This document shows, in pieces, positions 21,570 to 33,456 of a stretch of 64,000 nt of DNA. The stretch spans positions 1 to 64,000 of the forward strand of contig JAKSZU010000216.1 of assembly GCA_026018925.1 (NCBI GenBank). Reading direction: 5' to 3'. Position 1 is the first letter of the stretch; every line of letters begins with the position of its first letter. The stretch is from Tupaia tana. Lineage: Eukaryota > Chordata > Mammalia > Scandentia > Tupaiidae. The position numbers and the translations under genes were made by a program. The notes beneath the pieces are model-generated. The model was not told the DNA's origin, did not search any database, and worked only from the letters and a program-made list of their open reading frames with translations.

Positions 21570-24383
21570 AGCTAGTGTGGTAGGGAGCCCCTCTGGCCTT
21601 CTATCCCTGTCTCTGTGTCTCTGAGGTCTCTGTCTCTCTCTGCTCCTTTCTCCTCATTTTTTTTGGTAATTTTTCCTTTTTACGATTTTTTTAAAGGTAG
21701 AATTTTTCTCTGGCTCTCAGCTCAATCTATTGTTTTGTTAATAAGCACTTCTGCTCCTTTCTCCCAGGCAGGAGAGTTGAGCCATTCTCTGAGAAGATTC
21801 CACATGGATACTGGGAACTAGATATTTCAGGGCACAGGCGAAATGAAGACTTTCTACTCATAATTCAGCCTCCAGCAAGCAAAGCTAGTGTGGTAGGTAG
21901 CCCCTCTGGCCTTCTATCCCTTTCTCTGTGTCTCTGAGGTCTCTGTCTCTCTCTGCTCCTGTCTCCTCATTTTTTTTGGTAATTTTTCCTTTTTGATTTT
22001 TTTTAAAGGTAGAATTTCTCTCTGGCTCTCAGCTCCATCTTTTGTTTTGTTAATAAGCCCTTCTGCTCCTTTCTCCCAGGCAGGAGAGTTAAGCCATTCT
22101 CTGAGAAGATTCCACATGGATACTGGGAACTAGATATTTCAGGGCACAGGCGAAATGAAGATTTTTTACTCATAATTCAGCCTCCAGCAAGCAAAGCTAG
22201 TGTGGTAGGGAGCCCCTCTGGCCTTCTATCCCTGTCTCTGTGTCTCTGAGGTCTCTGTCTCTCTCTGCTCCTGTCTCCTCATTTATTTTGGTAATTTTTC
22301 CTTTTTATGATTTTTTTAAAGGTAGAATTTCTCTCTGGCTCTCAGCTCCATCTTTTGTTTTGTTAATAAGCCCTTCTGCTCCTTTCTCCCAGGCAGGAGA
22401 GTTGAGCCATTCTCTGAGAAGTTTCCACATGGATATTGGGAACTAGATATTTCAGGGCACAGGCGAAATGAAGATTTTCTACTCATAATTCAGCCTCCAG
22501 CTAGCAAAGCTAGTGTGGTAGGGAACCCCTCTGGCCTTCTATCACTGTCTCTGTGTCTCTGAGGTCTCTGTCTCTCTCTGCTCCTGTCTCCTCATTTTTT
22601 TGGTAATTTTTCCTTTTTATGATTTCTTTAGAGGTAGAATTTCTCTCTGGCTCTCAGTCCATCTTTTGTTTTGTTAATAAGCCCTTCTGCTCCTATCTCC
22701 CAGGCAGGAGAGTTGAGCCATTCTCTGAGAAGTTTCCACATGGATACTGGGAACTAGATATTTCAGGGCACAGGCGAAATGAAGATTTTCTACTCATAAT
22801 TCAGCCTCCAGCAAGCAAAGCTAGTGTGGTAGGGAGCCCCTCTGGCCTTCTATACCTGTCTCTGTGTCTCTGAGGTCTCTGTCACTCTCGGCTCCTGTCT
22901 CCTCATTTTTTTTTGTAATTTTTCCTTTTTACGATTTTTTTAAAGGTAGAAGTTCTCTCTGGCTCTCAGCTCCATCTTTTGTTTTGTTAATAAGCCCTTC
23001 TGCTCCATGCTCCCAGGCAGGAGCGTTGAGCCATACTCTGAGAAGATTTCACATGGATACTGGGAAATAGATATTTCAGGGCACAGGCGAAATGAAGAAT
23101 TTCTACTCATAATTCAGCCTCTAGCAAGCAAAACTAGTGTGGTAGGGAGCCCCTCTGGCCTTCTATCCCTTTCTCTGTGTCTCTGAGTTCTCTGTCTCTC
23201 TCTGCTCCTGTCTCCTCATTTTTTTTGTTAATTTTTCTTTTTTACGATTTTTTTAAAGGTACAATTTCTCTCTGGCTCTCAGCTCCATCTTTTGTTTTGT
23301 TATTAAGCCCTTCTGCTCCTTTCTCCCAGGCAGGAGAGTTGAGCCATTCTCTGAGAAGATTCCATATGGACACTGGGAACTAGATATTTCAGGGCACAGG
23401 CGAAATGAAGATTTTCTACTCATAATTCAGCCTCCAGCAAGCAAAGCTAGTGTGGTAGGGAGCCCCTCTGGCCTTCTATCCCTGTCTCTGTGTCTCTGAG
23501 GTCTCTGTCTCTCTCTGCTCCTGTCTCCTCATTTTTTTTGGTAATTTTCCTTTTTATGATTGTTTTATAGGTAGAATTTCTCTCTGGCTCTCAGCTCCAT
23601 CTTTTGTTTTGTTAATAAGCCCTTCTGCTCCTTTCTCCCAGGCAGGAGAGTTGAGCCATTCTCTGAGAAGTTTACTCATAGATACTGGGAACTAGATATT
23701 TCCGGGCACAGGCGAATTGAAGATTTTCTACTCATAATTCAGCCTCCAGCAAGCAAAGGTAGTGTGGTAGGGAGCCCCTCTGGCCTTCTATCCCTGTCTC
23801 TGTGTCTCTGAGGTCTCTGTCTCTCTCTGCTCCTGTCTCCTCATGTTTTTTTGGTAATTTTTCCTATTTACGATTTTTTTAAAGGTAGAATTTCTCTCTG
23901 GCTCTCAGCTCCGTCTTTTGTTTTGTTAACAAGCCCTTCTTCTCCTTTTTCCCAGGCAGGAGCGTTGAGCCATTCCCTGAGAAGATTTCACATGGATACT
24001 GGAACTAGATATTTCAGGGCACAGGCGAAATGAAGATTTTACACTCATAATTCAGCCTCCAGCAAGCAAAGCTAGTGTGGTAGGGAGCCCCTCTGGCCTT
24101 CTCTCCCTGTCTCTGTGTCTCTGAGGTCTCTGTCTCTCTCTGCTCCTGTCTCCTCATGTTTTTTTGGTAATTTTTCCTTTTTACGATTTTTTTAAAGGTA
24201 GAATTTCTCTCTGGCTCTCAGCTCCATCTTTTGTTTTGTTAATAAGCCCTTCTGCTCCTTTCTCCCAGGCAGGAGAGTTGAGCCATTCTCTGAGAAGATT
24301 CCACATGGATACTGGGAACTAGATATTTCAGGGCACAGGCGAAATGAAGATTTTCTACTCATAATTCAGCCTCCAGCAAGCAA
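21570..24383 (+). repeat. Block C copy 1 (9 monomers)
   Basis: Ordered markers: CAATCTATTG (21,570); GGTAGGTAGCC; CATTTATTTTGG with GATATTGGG; CTAGCAAAGCTAG with GGGAACCCC and CTCAGTCC; GTCACTCTCGGC with AGAAGTTCTC; GTTAATTTTTC with GGTACAATTTC and CCATATGGACAC; GATTGTTTTATAGG with TTTACTCATAG; a K monomer (23,757); then CTCTCCCTG. The core to about 24,130 is repeated at 30,957-33,515, 30 monomers away, and partly at 38,772. Confidence 0.85.
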
Positions 24384-27198
24384 AGCTAGTGTGGTAGGGA
24401 GCCCCTCTGGCCTTCTATCCCTGTCTCAGTGTCTCTGAGGTCTCTGCCTCTCTCTGCTCCTGTCTCCTCATTTTTTTTTTGGTAATTTTTCCATTTTACG
24501 ATTACTTTAAAGGTAGAATTTCTCTCTGACTCTCAGCTCCATCGTTTGTTTTGTTAATAAGCCCTTCTGCTCCTTTCTCCCAGGCAGGAGAGTTGAGCCA
24601 TTCTCTGAGAAGATTCCACATGGATACTGGGAACTAGATATTTCAGGGCACAGGCGAAATGAAGATTTTCTACTCATAATTCAGCCTCCAGCAAGCAAAG
24701 CTAGTGTGGTACGGAGCCCCTCGGGCCTTCTATCCGTGTCTCTGTGTCTCTGAGGTCTCTGTCTCTCTCTGCTCCTGTCTCCTCATTTTTTTTGGTAAAT
24801 TTTCCTTTTTACGATTTTTTTAAAGGTAGAATTTCTCTCTGGCTCTCAGCTCCATCTTTTGTTTTCTTAATAAGCCCTTCTGCTCCTTTCTCCCAGGCAG
24901 GAGAGTTGAGCCATTCTCTGAGAAGATTCCACATGGATAATGGGAACTAGATATTTCAGGGCACAGGCGAAATGAAGATTTTCTACTCATAATTCAGCCT
25001 CCAGCAAGCAAAGCTAGTGTGGTAGGGAGCCCCTCTGGCCTTCTATCCCTGTCTCTGTTTCTCTGAGGTCTCTGTCTCTCTCTGCTCCTTTCTCCTCATT
25101 TTTTTGTTAATTTTTCCTTTTTACTATTATTTTAAAGGCAGAATTTTTCTCTGGCTCTCAGCTCCATCTTTTGTTTTGTTAATAAGCACTTCTGCTCCTT
25201 TCTCCCAGGCAGGAGAGTTGAGCCATTCTCTGAGAAGATTCCACATGGATACTGGGAACTAGATATTTCAGGGCACAGGCGAAATGAAGACTTTCTACTC
25301 ATAATTCAGCCTCCAGCAAGCAAAGCTAGTGTGGTAGGGAGCCCCTCTGGCGTTCTATCCCTGTCTCTGTGTCTCTGAGGTCTCTGTCTCTCTCTGCTCC
25401 TGTCTCCTCATTATTTTTTGTAATTTTTCCTTTTTGATTTTTTTAAAGGTAGAATTTCTCTCTGGCTCTCAGCTCCATCTTTTGTTTTGTTAATAAGCCC
25501 TTCTGCTCCTTTCTCCCAGGCAGGAGAGTTGAGCCATTCTCTGAGAAGATTCCACATGGATAATGGGAACTAGATATTTCAGGGCACAGGCGAAATGAAG
25601 ATTTTCTACTCATAATTCAGCCTCCAGCTAGCAAAGCTAGTGTGGTAAGGAGCCCCTCTGGCCTTCTATCCCTGTCTCTGTGTCTCTGAGGTCTCTGTCT
25701 CTCTCTGCTCCTGTCTCCTCATGTTTTTTTGGTAATTTTTCCTTTGCACGATTTCTTTAGAGGTAGAATTTCTCTCTGACTCTCAGCTCCATCTTTTTTT
25801 TTGTTAATAAGCCCTTCTGCTCCTTTCTCCCAGGCAGGAGAGTTTTGCCATTCTCTGAGAAGATTCCACATGGATACTGGGAACTAGATATTTCAGGGCA
25901 CAGGCGAAATGAAGATTTTCTACTCATAAGTCAGCCTCCTGCAAGCAAAGCTAGTGTGGTAGGGAGCCCCTCTGGCCTTCTTTCCCTGTCTCTGTGTCTC
26001 TGAGGTCTCTGTCTCTCTCTGCTCCTGTCTCCTCATTTTTTTTGGTAATTTTTCCTTTTTATGATTTTTTTAAAGGTAGAATTTCTCTCTGGCTCTCAGC
26101 TCGATCTTTTGTTTTGTTAATAAGCCCTTCTGCTCCTTTCTCCCAGGCAGGAGAGTTGAGCCATTCTCTGAGAAGATTCCACATGGATACTGGGAACAAG
26201 ATATTTCAGAGCACAGGCGAAATGAAGATTTTCTACTCATAATTCAGCCTCCAGCAAGAAAAGCTAGTGTGGTAGGGAGCCCCTCTGGCCTTCTATCCCT
26301 GTCTCTGTGTCTCTGAGTTCTCTGTCTCTCTCTGCTCCTTTCTCCTCATTTTTTTTGGTAATTTTTCCTTTTTACGATTTTTTTAATGGTAGAATTTTTC
26401 TCTGGCTCTCAGCTCAATCTATTGTTTTGTTAATAAGCACTTCTGCTCCTTTCTCCCAGGCAGGAGAGTTGAGCCATTCTCTGAGAAGATTCCACATGGA
26501 TACTGGGAACTAGATATTTCAGGGCACAGGCGAAATGAAGACTTTCTACTCATAATTCAGCCTCCAGCAAGCAAAGCTATTGTGGTAGGTAGCCCCTCTG
26601 GCCTTCTATCCCTTTCTCTGTGTCTCTGAGGTCTCTGTCTCTCTCTGCTCCTGTCTCCTCATTTTTTTGGTAATTTCTCCTTTTTGATTTTTTTTAAAGG
26701 TAGAATTTCTCTCTGGCTCTCAGCTCCATCTTTTGTTTTGTTAATAAGCCCTTCTGCTCCTTTCTCCCAGGCAGGAGAGTTAAGCCATTCTCTGAGAAGA
26801 TTCCACATGGATACTGGGAACTAGATATTTCAGGGCACAGGCGAAATGAAGATTTTCTACTCATAATTCAGCCTCCAGCAAGCAAAGCTAGTGTGGTAGG
26901 GAGCCCCTCTGGCCTTCTATCCCTGTCTCTGTGTCTCTGAGTTCTCTGTCTCTCTCTGCTCCTGTCTCCTCATTTATTTTGGTAATTTTTCCTTTTTATG
27001 ATTTTTTTAAAGGTAGAATTTCTCTCTGGCTCTCAGCTCCATCTTTTGTTTTGTTAATAAGCCCTTCTGCTCCTTTCTCCCAGGCAGGAGAGTTGAGCCA
27101 TTCTCTGAGAAGTTTACTCATAGATACTGGGAACTAGATATTTCCGGGCACAGGCGAATTGAAGATTTTCTACTCATAATTCAGCCTCCAGCAAGCAA
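24384..27198 (+). repeat. Block B copy 2 (9 monomers, last one chimeric)
   Basis: Same marker order as copy 1, starting with GTCTCAGTG and CCATCGTTTG. It is closer to copy 3 than to copy 1: both have TACGGAGCCCCTCGGGCC, CATTATTTTTTG, CCTTTGCACG and GCCTCCTGCAAGC. The last monomer (26,886-27,198) begins as the CATTTATTTTGG type but ends with TTTACTCATAG, TTTCCGGGC and GCGAATTG. Those endings belong to the late block C type. Confidence 0.88.
26886..27198 (+). repeat. Chimeric monomer 87 (B-left, C-right)
   Basis: Left part: GAGTTCTCTG, CATTTATTTTGG and TATGATTTTTTTAAAGG, as at 30,331. Right part: TTTACTCATAGATACTGGG, TTTCCGGGC and GCGAATTG, as at 23,445. The switch lies between about 27,012 and 27,115. 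It is followed by the same K monomer that follows the 23,445 type. Confidence 0.8.
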
Positions 27199-27825
27199 AG
27201 CTAGTGTGGTAGGGAGCCCCTCTGGCCTTCTATCCCTGTCTCTGTGTCTCTGAGGTCTCTGTCTCTCTCTGCTCCTGTCTCCTCATGTTTTTTTTGTAAT
27301 TTTTCCTATTTACGATTTTTTTAAAGGTAGAATTTCTCTCTGGCTCTCAGCTCCGTCTTTTGTTTTGTTAACAAGCCCTTCTTCTCCTTTTTCCCAGGCA
27401 GGAGCGTTGAGCCATTCCCTGAGAAGATTTCACATGGATACTGGGAACTAGATATTTCAGGGCACAGGCGAAATGAAGATTTTACACTCATAATTCAGCC
27501 TCCAGCAAGCAAAGCTAGTGTGGTAGGGAGCCCCTCTGGCCTTCTCTCCCTGTCTCTGTGTCTCTGAGGTCTCTGTCTCTCTCTGCTCCTGTCTCCTCAT
27601 TTTTTTTGGTAATTTTTCCTTTTTACGATTTTTTTAAAGGTAGAATTTCTCTCTGGCTCTCAGCTCCATCTTTTGTTTTGTTAATAAGCCCTTCTGCTCC
27701 TTTCTCCCAGGCAGGAGAGTTGAGCCATTCTCTGAGAAGATTCCACATGGATACTGGGAACTAGATATTTCAGGGCACAGGCGAAATGAAGATTTTCTAC
27801 TCATAATTCAGCCTCCAGCAAGCAA
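27199..27825 (+). repeat. K monomer plus a near-consensus monomer
   Basis: A K-subtype monomer (27,199-27,512) matches the one at 23,757, including CCTATTTACG, CTTTTTCCCAGG and TTTTACACTC. It is followed by a near-consensus monomer with CTCTCCCTG (27,513-27,825) that matches the one at 24,070 apart from the T tract. They repeat the end of block C copy 1. Confidence 0.8.
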
Positions 27826-30643
27826 AGCTAGTGTGGTAGGGAGCCCCTCTGGCCTTCTATCCCTGTCTCAGTGTCTCTGAGGTCTCTGCCTCTCTCTTCT
27901 CCTGTCTCCTCATTTTTTTTTTGGTAATTTTTCGATTTTACGATTTCTTTAAAGGTAGAATTTCTCTCTGACTCTCAGCTCCATCGTTTGTTTTGTTAAT
28001 AAGCCCTTCTGCTCCTTTCTCCCAGGCAGGAGAGTTGAGCCATTCTCTGAGAAGATTCCACATGGATACTGGGAACTAGATATTTCAGGGCACAGGCGAA
28101 ATGAAGATTTTTCTACTCATAATTCAGCCTCCAGCAAGCAAAGCTAGTGTGGTACGGAGCCCCTCGGGCCTTCTATCCGTGTCTCTGTGTCTCTGAGGTC
28201 TCTGTCTCTCTCTGCTCCTGTCTCCTCATTTTTTTTGGTAAATTTTCCTTTTTACGATTTTTTTAAAGGTAGAATTTCTCTCTGGCTCTCAGCTCCATCT
28301 TTTGTTTTCTTAATAAGCCCTTCTGCTCCTTTCTCCCAGGCAGGAGAGTTGAGCCATTCTCTGAGAAGATTCCACATGGATAATGGGAACTAGATATTTC
28401 AGGGCACAGGCGAAATGAAGATTTTCTACTCATAATTCAGCCTCCAGCAAGCAAAGCTAGTGTGGTAGGGAGCCCCTCTGGCCTTCTATCCCTGTCTCTG
28501 TTTCTCTGAGGTCTCTGTCTCTCTCTGCTCCTTTCTCCTCATTTTTTTGTTAATTTTTCCTTTTTACTATTATTTTAAAGGCAGAATTTTTCTCTGGCTC
28601 TCAGCTCCATCTTTTGTTTTGTTAATAAGCACTTCTGCTCCTTTCTCCCAGGCAGGAGAGTTGAGCCATTCTCTGAGAAGATTCCACATGGATACTGGGA
28701 ACTAGATATTTCAGGGCACAGGCGAAATGAAGACTTTCTACTCATAATTCAGCCTCCAGCAAGCAAAGCTAGTGTGGTAGGGAGCCCCTCTGGCGTTCTA
28801 TCCCTGTCTCTGTGTCTCTGAGGTCTCTGTCTCTCTCTGCTCCTGTCTCCTCATTATTTTTTGTAATTTTTCCTTTTTGATTTTTTTAAAGGTAGAATTT
28901 CTCTCTGGCTCTCAGCTCCATCTTTTGTTTTGTTAATAAGCCCTTCTGCTCCTTTCTCCCAGGCAGGAGAGTTGAGCCATTCTCTGAGAAGATTCCACAT
29001 GGATAATGGGAACTAGATATTTCAGGGCACAGGCGAAATGAAGATTTTCTACTCATAATTCAGCCTCCAGCTAGCAAAGCTAGTGTGGTAAGAAGCCCCT
29101 CTGGCCTTCTATCCCTGTCTCTGTGTCTCTGAGGTCTCTGTCTCTCTCTGCTCCTGTCTCCTCATGTTTTTTTGGTAATTTTTCCTTTGCACGATTTCTT
29201 TAGAGGTAGAATTTCTCTCTGACTCTCAGCTCCATCTTTTTTTTTGTTAATAAGCCCTTCTGCTCCTTTCTCCCAGGCAGGAGAGTTTTGCCATTCTCTG
29301 AGAAGATTCCACATGGATACTGGGAACTAGATATTTCAGGGCACAGGCGAAATGAAGATTTTCTACTCATAAGTCAGCCTCCTGCAAGCAAAGCTAGTGT
29401 GGTAGGGAGCCCCTCTGGCCTTCTTTCCCTGTCTCTGTGTCTCTGAGGTCTCTGTCTCTCTCTGCTCCTGTCTCCTCATTTTTTTTTGGTAATTTTTCCT
29501 TTTTATGATTTTTTTAAAGGTAGAATTTCTCTCTGGCTCTCAGCTCGATCTTTTGTTTTGTTAATAAGCCCTTCTGCTCCTTTCTCCCAGGCAGGAGAGT
29601 TGAGCCATTCTCTGAGAAGATTCCACATGGATACTGGGAACTAGATATTTCAGAGCACAGGCGAAATGAAGATTTTCTACTCATAATTCAGCCTCCAGCA
29701 AGCAAAGCTAGTGTGGTAGGGAGCCCCTCTGGCCTTCTATCCCTGTCTCTGTGTCTCTGAGTTCTCTGTCTCTCTCTGCTCCTTTCTCCTCATTTTTTTT
29801 GGTAATTTTTCCTTTTTACGATTTTTTTAATGGTAGAATTTTTCTCTGGCTCTCAGCTCAATCTATTGTTTTGTTAATAAGCACTTCTGCTCCTTTCTCC
29901 CAGGCAGGAGAGTTGAGCCATTCTCTGAGAAGATTCCACATGGATACTGGGAACTAGATATTTCAGGGCACAGGGCGAAATGAAGACTTTCTACTCATAA
30001 TTCAGCCTCCAGCAAGCAAAGCTATTGTGGTAGGTAGCCCCTCTGGCCTTCTATCCCTTTCTCTGTGTCTCTGAGGTCTCTGTCTCTCTCTGCTCCTGTC
30101 TCCTCATTTTTTTGGTAATTTCTCCTTTTTGATTTTTTTTAAAGGTAGAATTTCTCTCTGGCTCTCAGCTCCATCTTTTGTTTTGTTAATAAGCCCTTCT
30201 GCTCCTTTCTCCCAGGCAGGAGAGTTAAGCCATTCTCTTAGAAGATTCCACATGGATACTGGGAACTAGATATTTCAGGGCACAGGCGAAATGAAGATTT
30301 TCTACTCATAATTCAGCCTCCAGCAAGCAAAGCTAGTGTGGTAGGGAGCCCCTCTGGCCTTCTATCCCTGTCTCTGTGTCTCTGAGTTCTCTGTCTCTCT
30401 CTGCTCCTGTCTCCTCATTTATTTTGGTAATTTTTCCTTTTTATGATTTTTTTAAAGGTAGAATTTCTCTCTGGCTCTCAGCTCCATCTTTTGTTTTGTT
30501 AATAAGCTTTTCTGCTCCTTTCTCCCAGGCAGGAGAGTTGAGCCATTCTCTGAGAAGATTCCACATGGATACTGGGAACAAGATATTTCAGGGCACAGGC
30601 GAAATGAAGATTTTCTACTCATAATTCAGCCTCCAGCTAGCAA
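27826..30643 (+). repeat. Block B copy 3 (9 monomers)
   Basis: Begins 3,442 bp (11 monomers) after copy 2 and follows it almost base for base until about 30,456. Rare private changes seen are TCGATTTTACG, GGTAAGAAGCC and CACAGGGCGAAATG. The last monomer (30,331) keeps the copy 1 style ending with GGAACAAG, so copy 2, not copy 3, carries the recombinant end. Confidence 0.88.
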
Positions 30644-30956
30644 TGCTAGTGTGGTAGGGAGCCCCTCTGGCCTTCTATCCCTGTCTCTGTGTCTCTGAGG
30701 TCTCTGACTCTCTCTGCTCCTGTCTCCTCATTTTTTTTGGTAATTTGTCCTTTTTATGATTTTTTTAAAGGTAGAATTTCTCTCTGGCTCTCAGCTCCAT
30801 CTTTTGTTTTGTTAATAAGCCCTTCTGCTCCTTTCTCCCAGGCAGGAGAGTTGAGCCATTCTCTGAGAAGATTCCACATGGATACTGGGAACTAGATATT
30901 TCAGGGCACAGGCGAAATGAAGATTTTCTACTCATAATTCAGCCTCCAGCAAGCAA
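30644..30956 (+). repeat. Chimeric linker monomer (99)
   Basis: The left end matches monomer 20,945 (CTAGCAATGCTAG crossing the boundary). The middle matches monomer 21,257 (TTTGTCCTTTTTATGATT). One monomer therefore stands in for two, with the exchange between about 30,645 and 30,745. Confidence 0.7.
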
Positions 30957-33456
30957 AGCTAGTGTGGTAGGGAGCCCCTCTGGCTTTCTATCCCTGTCTC
31001 TGTGTCTCTGAGGTCTCTGTCTCTCTCTGCTCCTTTCTCCTCATTTTTTTTGGTAATTTTTCCTTTTTACGATTTTTTTAAAGGTAGAATTTTTCTCTGG
31101 CTCTCAGCTCAATCTATTGTTTTGTTAATAAGCACTTCTGCTCTTTTTTCCCAGGCAGGAGAGTTGAGCCATTCTCTGAGAAGATTCCACATGGATACTG
31201 GGAACTAGATATTTCAGGGCACAGGCGAAATGAAGACTTTCTACTCATAATTCAGCCTCCAGCAAGCAAAGCTAGTGTGGTAGGTAGCCCCTCTGGCCTT
31301 CTATCACTTTCTCTGTGTCTCTGAGGTCTCTGTCTCTCTCTGCTCCTGTCTCCTCATTTTTTTTGGTAATTTTTCCTTTTTGATTTTTTTTAAAGGTAGA
31401 ATTTCTCTCTGGCTCTCAGCTCCATCTCTTGTTTTGTTAATAAGCCCTTCTGCTCCTTTCTCCCAGGCAGGAGAGTTAAGCCATTCTCTGAGAAGATTCC
31501 ACATGGATACTGGGAACTAGATATTTCAGGGCACAGGCGAAATGAAGATTTTCTACTCATAATTCAGCCTCCAGCAAGCAAAGCTAGTGTGGTAGGGAGC
31601 CCCTCTGGCCTTCTATCCCTGTCTCTGTGTCTCTGAGGTCTCTGTCTCTCTCTGCTCCTGTCTCCTCATTTATTTTGGTAATTTTTCCTTTTTATGATTT
31701 TTTTAAAGGTAGAATTTCTCTCTGGCTCTCAGCTCCATCTTTTGTTTTGTTAATAAGCCCTTCTGCTCCTTTCTCCCAGGCAGGAGAGTTGAGCCATTCT
31801 CTGAGAAGTTTCCACATGGATATTGGGAACTAGATATTTCAGGGCACAGGCGAAATGAAGATTTTCTACTCATAATTCAGCCTCCAGCTAGCAAAGCTAG
31901 TGTGGTAGGGAACCCCTCTGGCCTTCTATCCCTGTCTCTGTGTCTCTGAGGTCTCTGTCTCTCTCTGCTCCTGTCTCCTCATTTTTTTGGTAATTTTTCC
32001 TTTTTATGATTTCTTTAGAGGTAGAATTTCTCTCTGGCTCTCAGTCCATCTTTTGTTTTGTTAATAAGCCCTTCTGCTCCTTTCTCCCAGGCAGGAGAGT
32101 TGAGCCATTCTCTGAGAAGATTCCACATGGATACTGGGAACTAGATATTTCAGGGCACAGGCGAAATGAAGATTTTCTACTCATAATTCAGCCTCCAGCA
32201 AGCAAAGCTAGTGTGGTAGGGAGCCCCTCTGGCCTTCTATACCTGTCTCTGTGTCTCTGAGGTCTCTGTCACTCTCGGCTCCTCTCTCCTCATTTTTTTT
32301 TGTAATTTTTCCTTTTTACGATTTTTTTAAAGGTAGAAGTTCTCTCTGGCTCTCAGCTCCATCTTTTGTTTTGTTAATAAGCCCTTCTGCTCCATTCTCC
32401 CAGGCAGGAGCGTTGAGCCATTCTCTGAGAAGATTTCACATGGATACTGGGAAATAGATATTTCAGGGCACAGGCGAAATGAAGAATTTCTACGCATAAT
32501 TCAGCCTCTAGCAAGCAAAACTAGTGTGGTAGGGAGCCCCTCTGGCCTTCTATCCCTGTCTCTGTGTCTCTGAGTTCTCTGTCTCTCTCTGCTCCTGTCT
32601 CCTCATTTTTTTGTTAATTTTTCTTTTTTACGATTTTTTTAAAGGTACAATTTCTCTCTGGCTCTCAGCTCCATCTTTTGTTTTGTTAATAAGCCCTTCT
32701 GCTCCTTTCTCCCAGGCAGGAGAGTTGAGCCATTCTCTGAGAAGATTCCATATGGACACTGGGAACTAGATATTTCAGGGCACAGGCGAAATGAAGATTT
32801 TCTACTCATAATTCAGCCTCCAGCAAGCAAAGCTAGTGTAGTAGGGAGCCCCTCTGGCCTTCTATCCCTGTCTCTGTGTCTCTGAGGTCTCTGTCTCTCT
32901 CTGCTCCTGTCTCCTCATTTTTTTTGGTAATTTTCCTTTTTATGATTGTTTTATAGGTAGAATTTCTCTCTGGCTCTCAGCTCCATCTTTTGTTTTGTTA
33001 ATAAGCCCTTCTGCTCCTTTCTCCCAGGCAGGAGAGTTGAGCCATTCTCTGAGAAGTTTACTCATAGATACTGGGAACAAGATATTTCCGGGCACAGGCG
33101 AATTGAAGATTTTCTACTTATAATTCAGCCTCCAGCAAGCAAAGCTAGTGTGGTAGGGAGCCCCTCTGGCCTTCTATCCCTGTCTCTGTGTCTCTGAGGT
33201 CTCTGTCTCTCTCTGCTCCTGTCTCCTCATGTTTTTTTGGTAATTTTTCCTATTTACGATTTTTTTAAAGGTAGAATTTCTCTCTGGCTCTCAGCTCCGT
33301 CTTTTGTTTTGTTAACAAGCCCTTCTTCTCCTTTCTCCCAGGCAGGAGCGTTGAGCCATTCCCTGAGAAGATTTCACATGGATACTGGGAACTAGATATT
33401 TCAGGGCACAGGCGAAATGAAGATTTTACACTCATAATTCAGCCTCCAGCAAGCAA
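30957..33456 (+). repeat. Block C copy 2 (8 monomers)
   Basis: Matches 21,570 onward monomer by monomer: CAATCTATTG; GGTAGGTAGCC; CATTTATTTTGG with GATATTGGG; CTAGCAAAGCTAG with GGGAACCCC; GTCACTCTCGGC; GGTACAATTTC; GATTGTTTTATAGG with TTTACTCATAG; K monomer at 33,143. Offset is 9,387 bp, or 30 monomers. The match ends within the following monomer (33,457), which switches from CTCTCCCTG to CTCACTTTTTGG. Confidence 0.87.
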
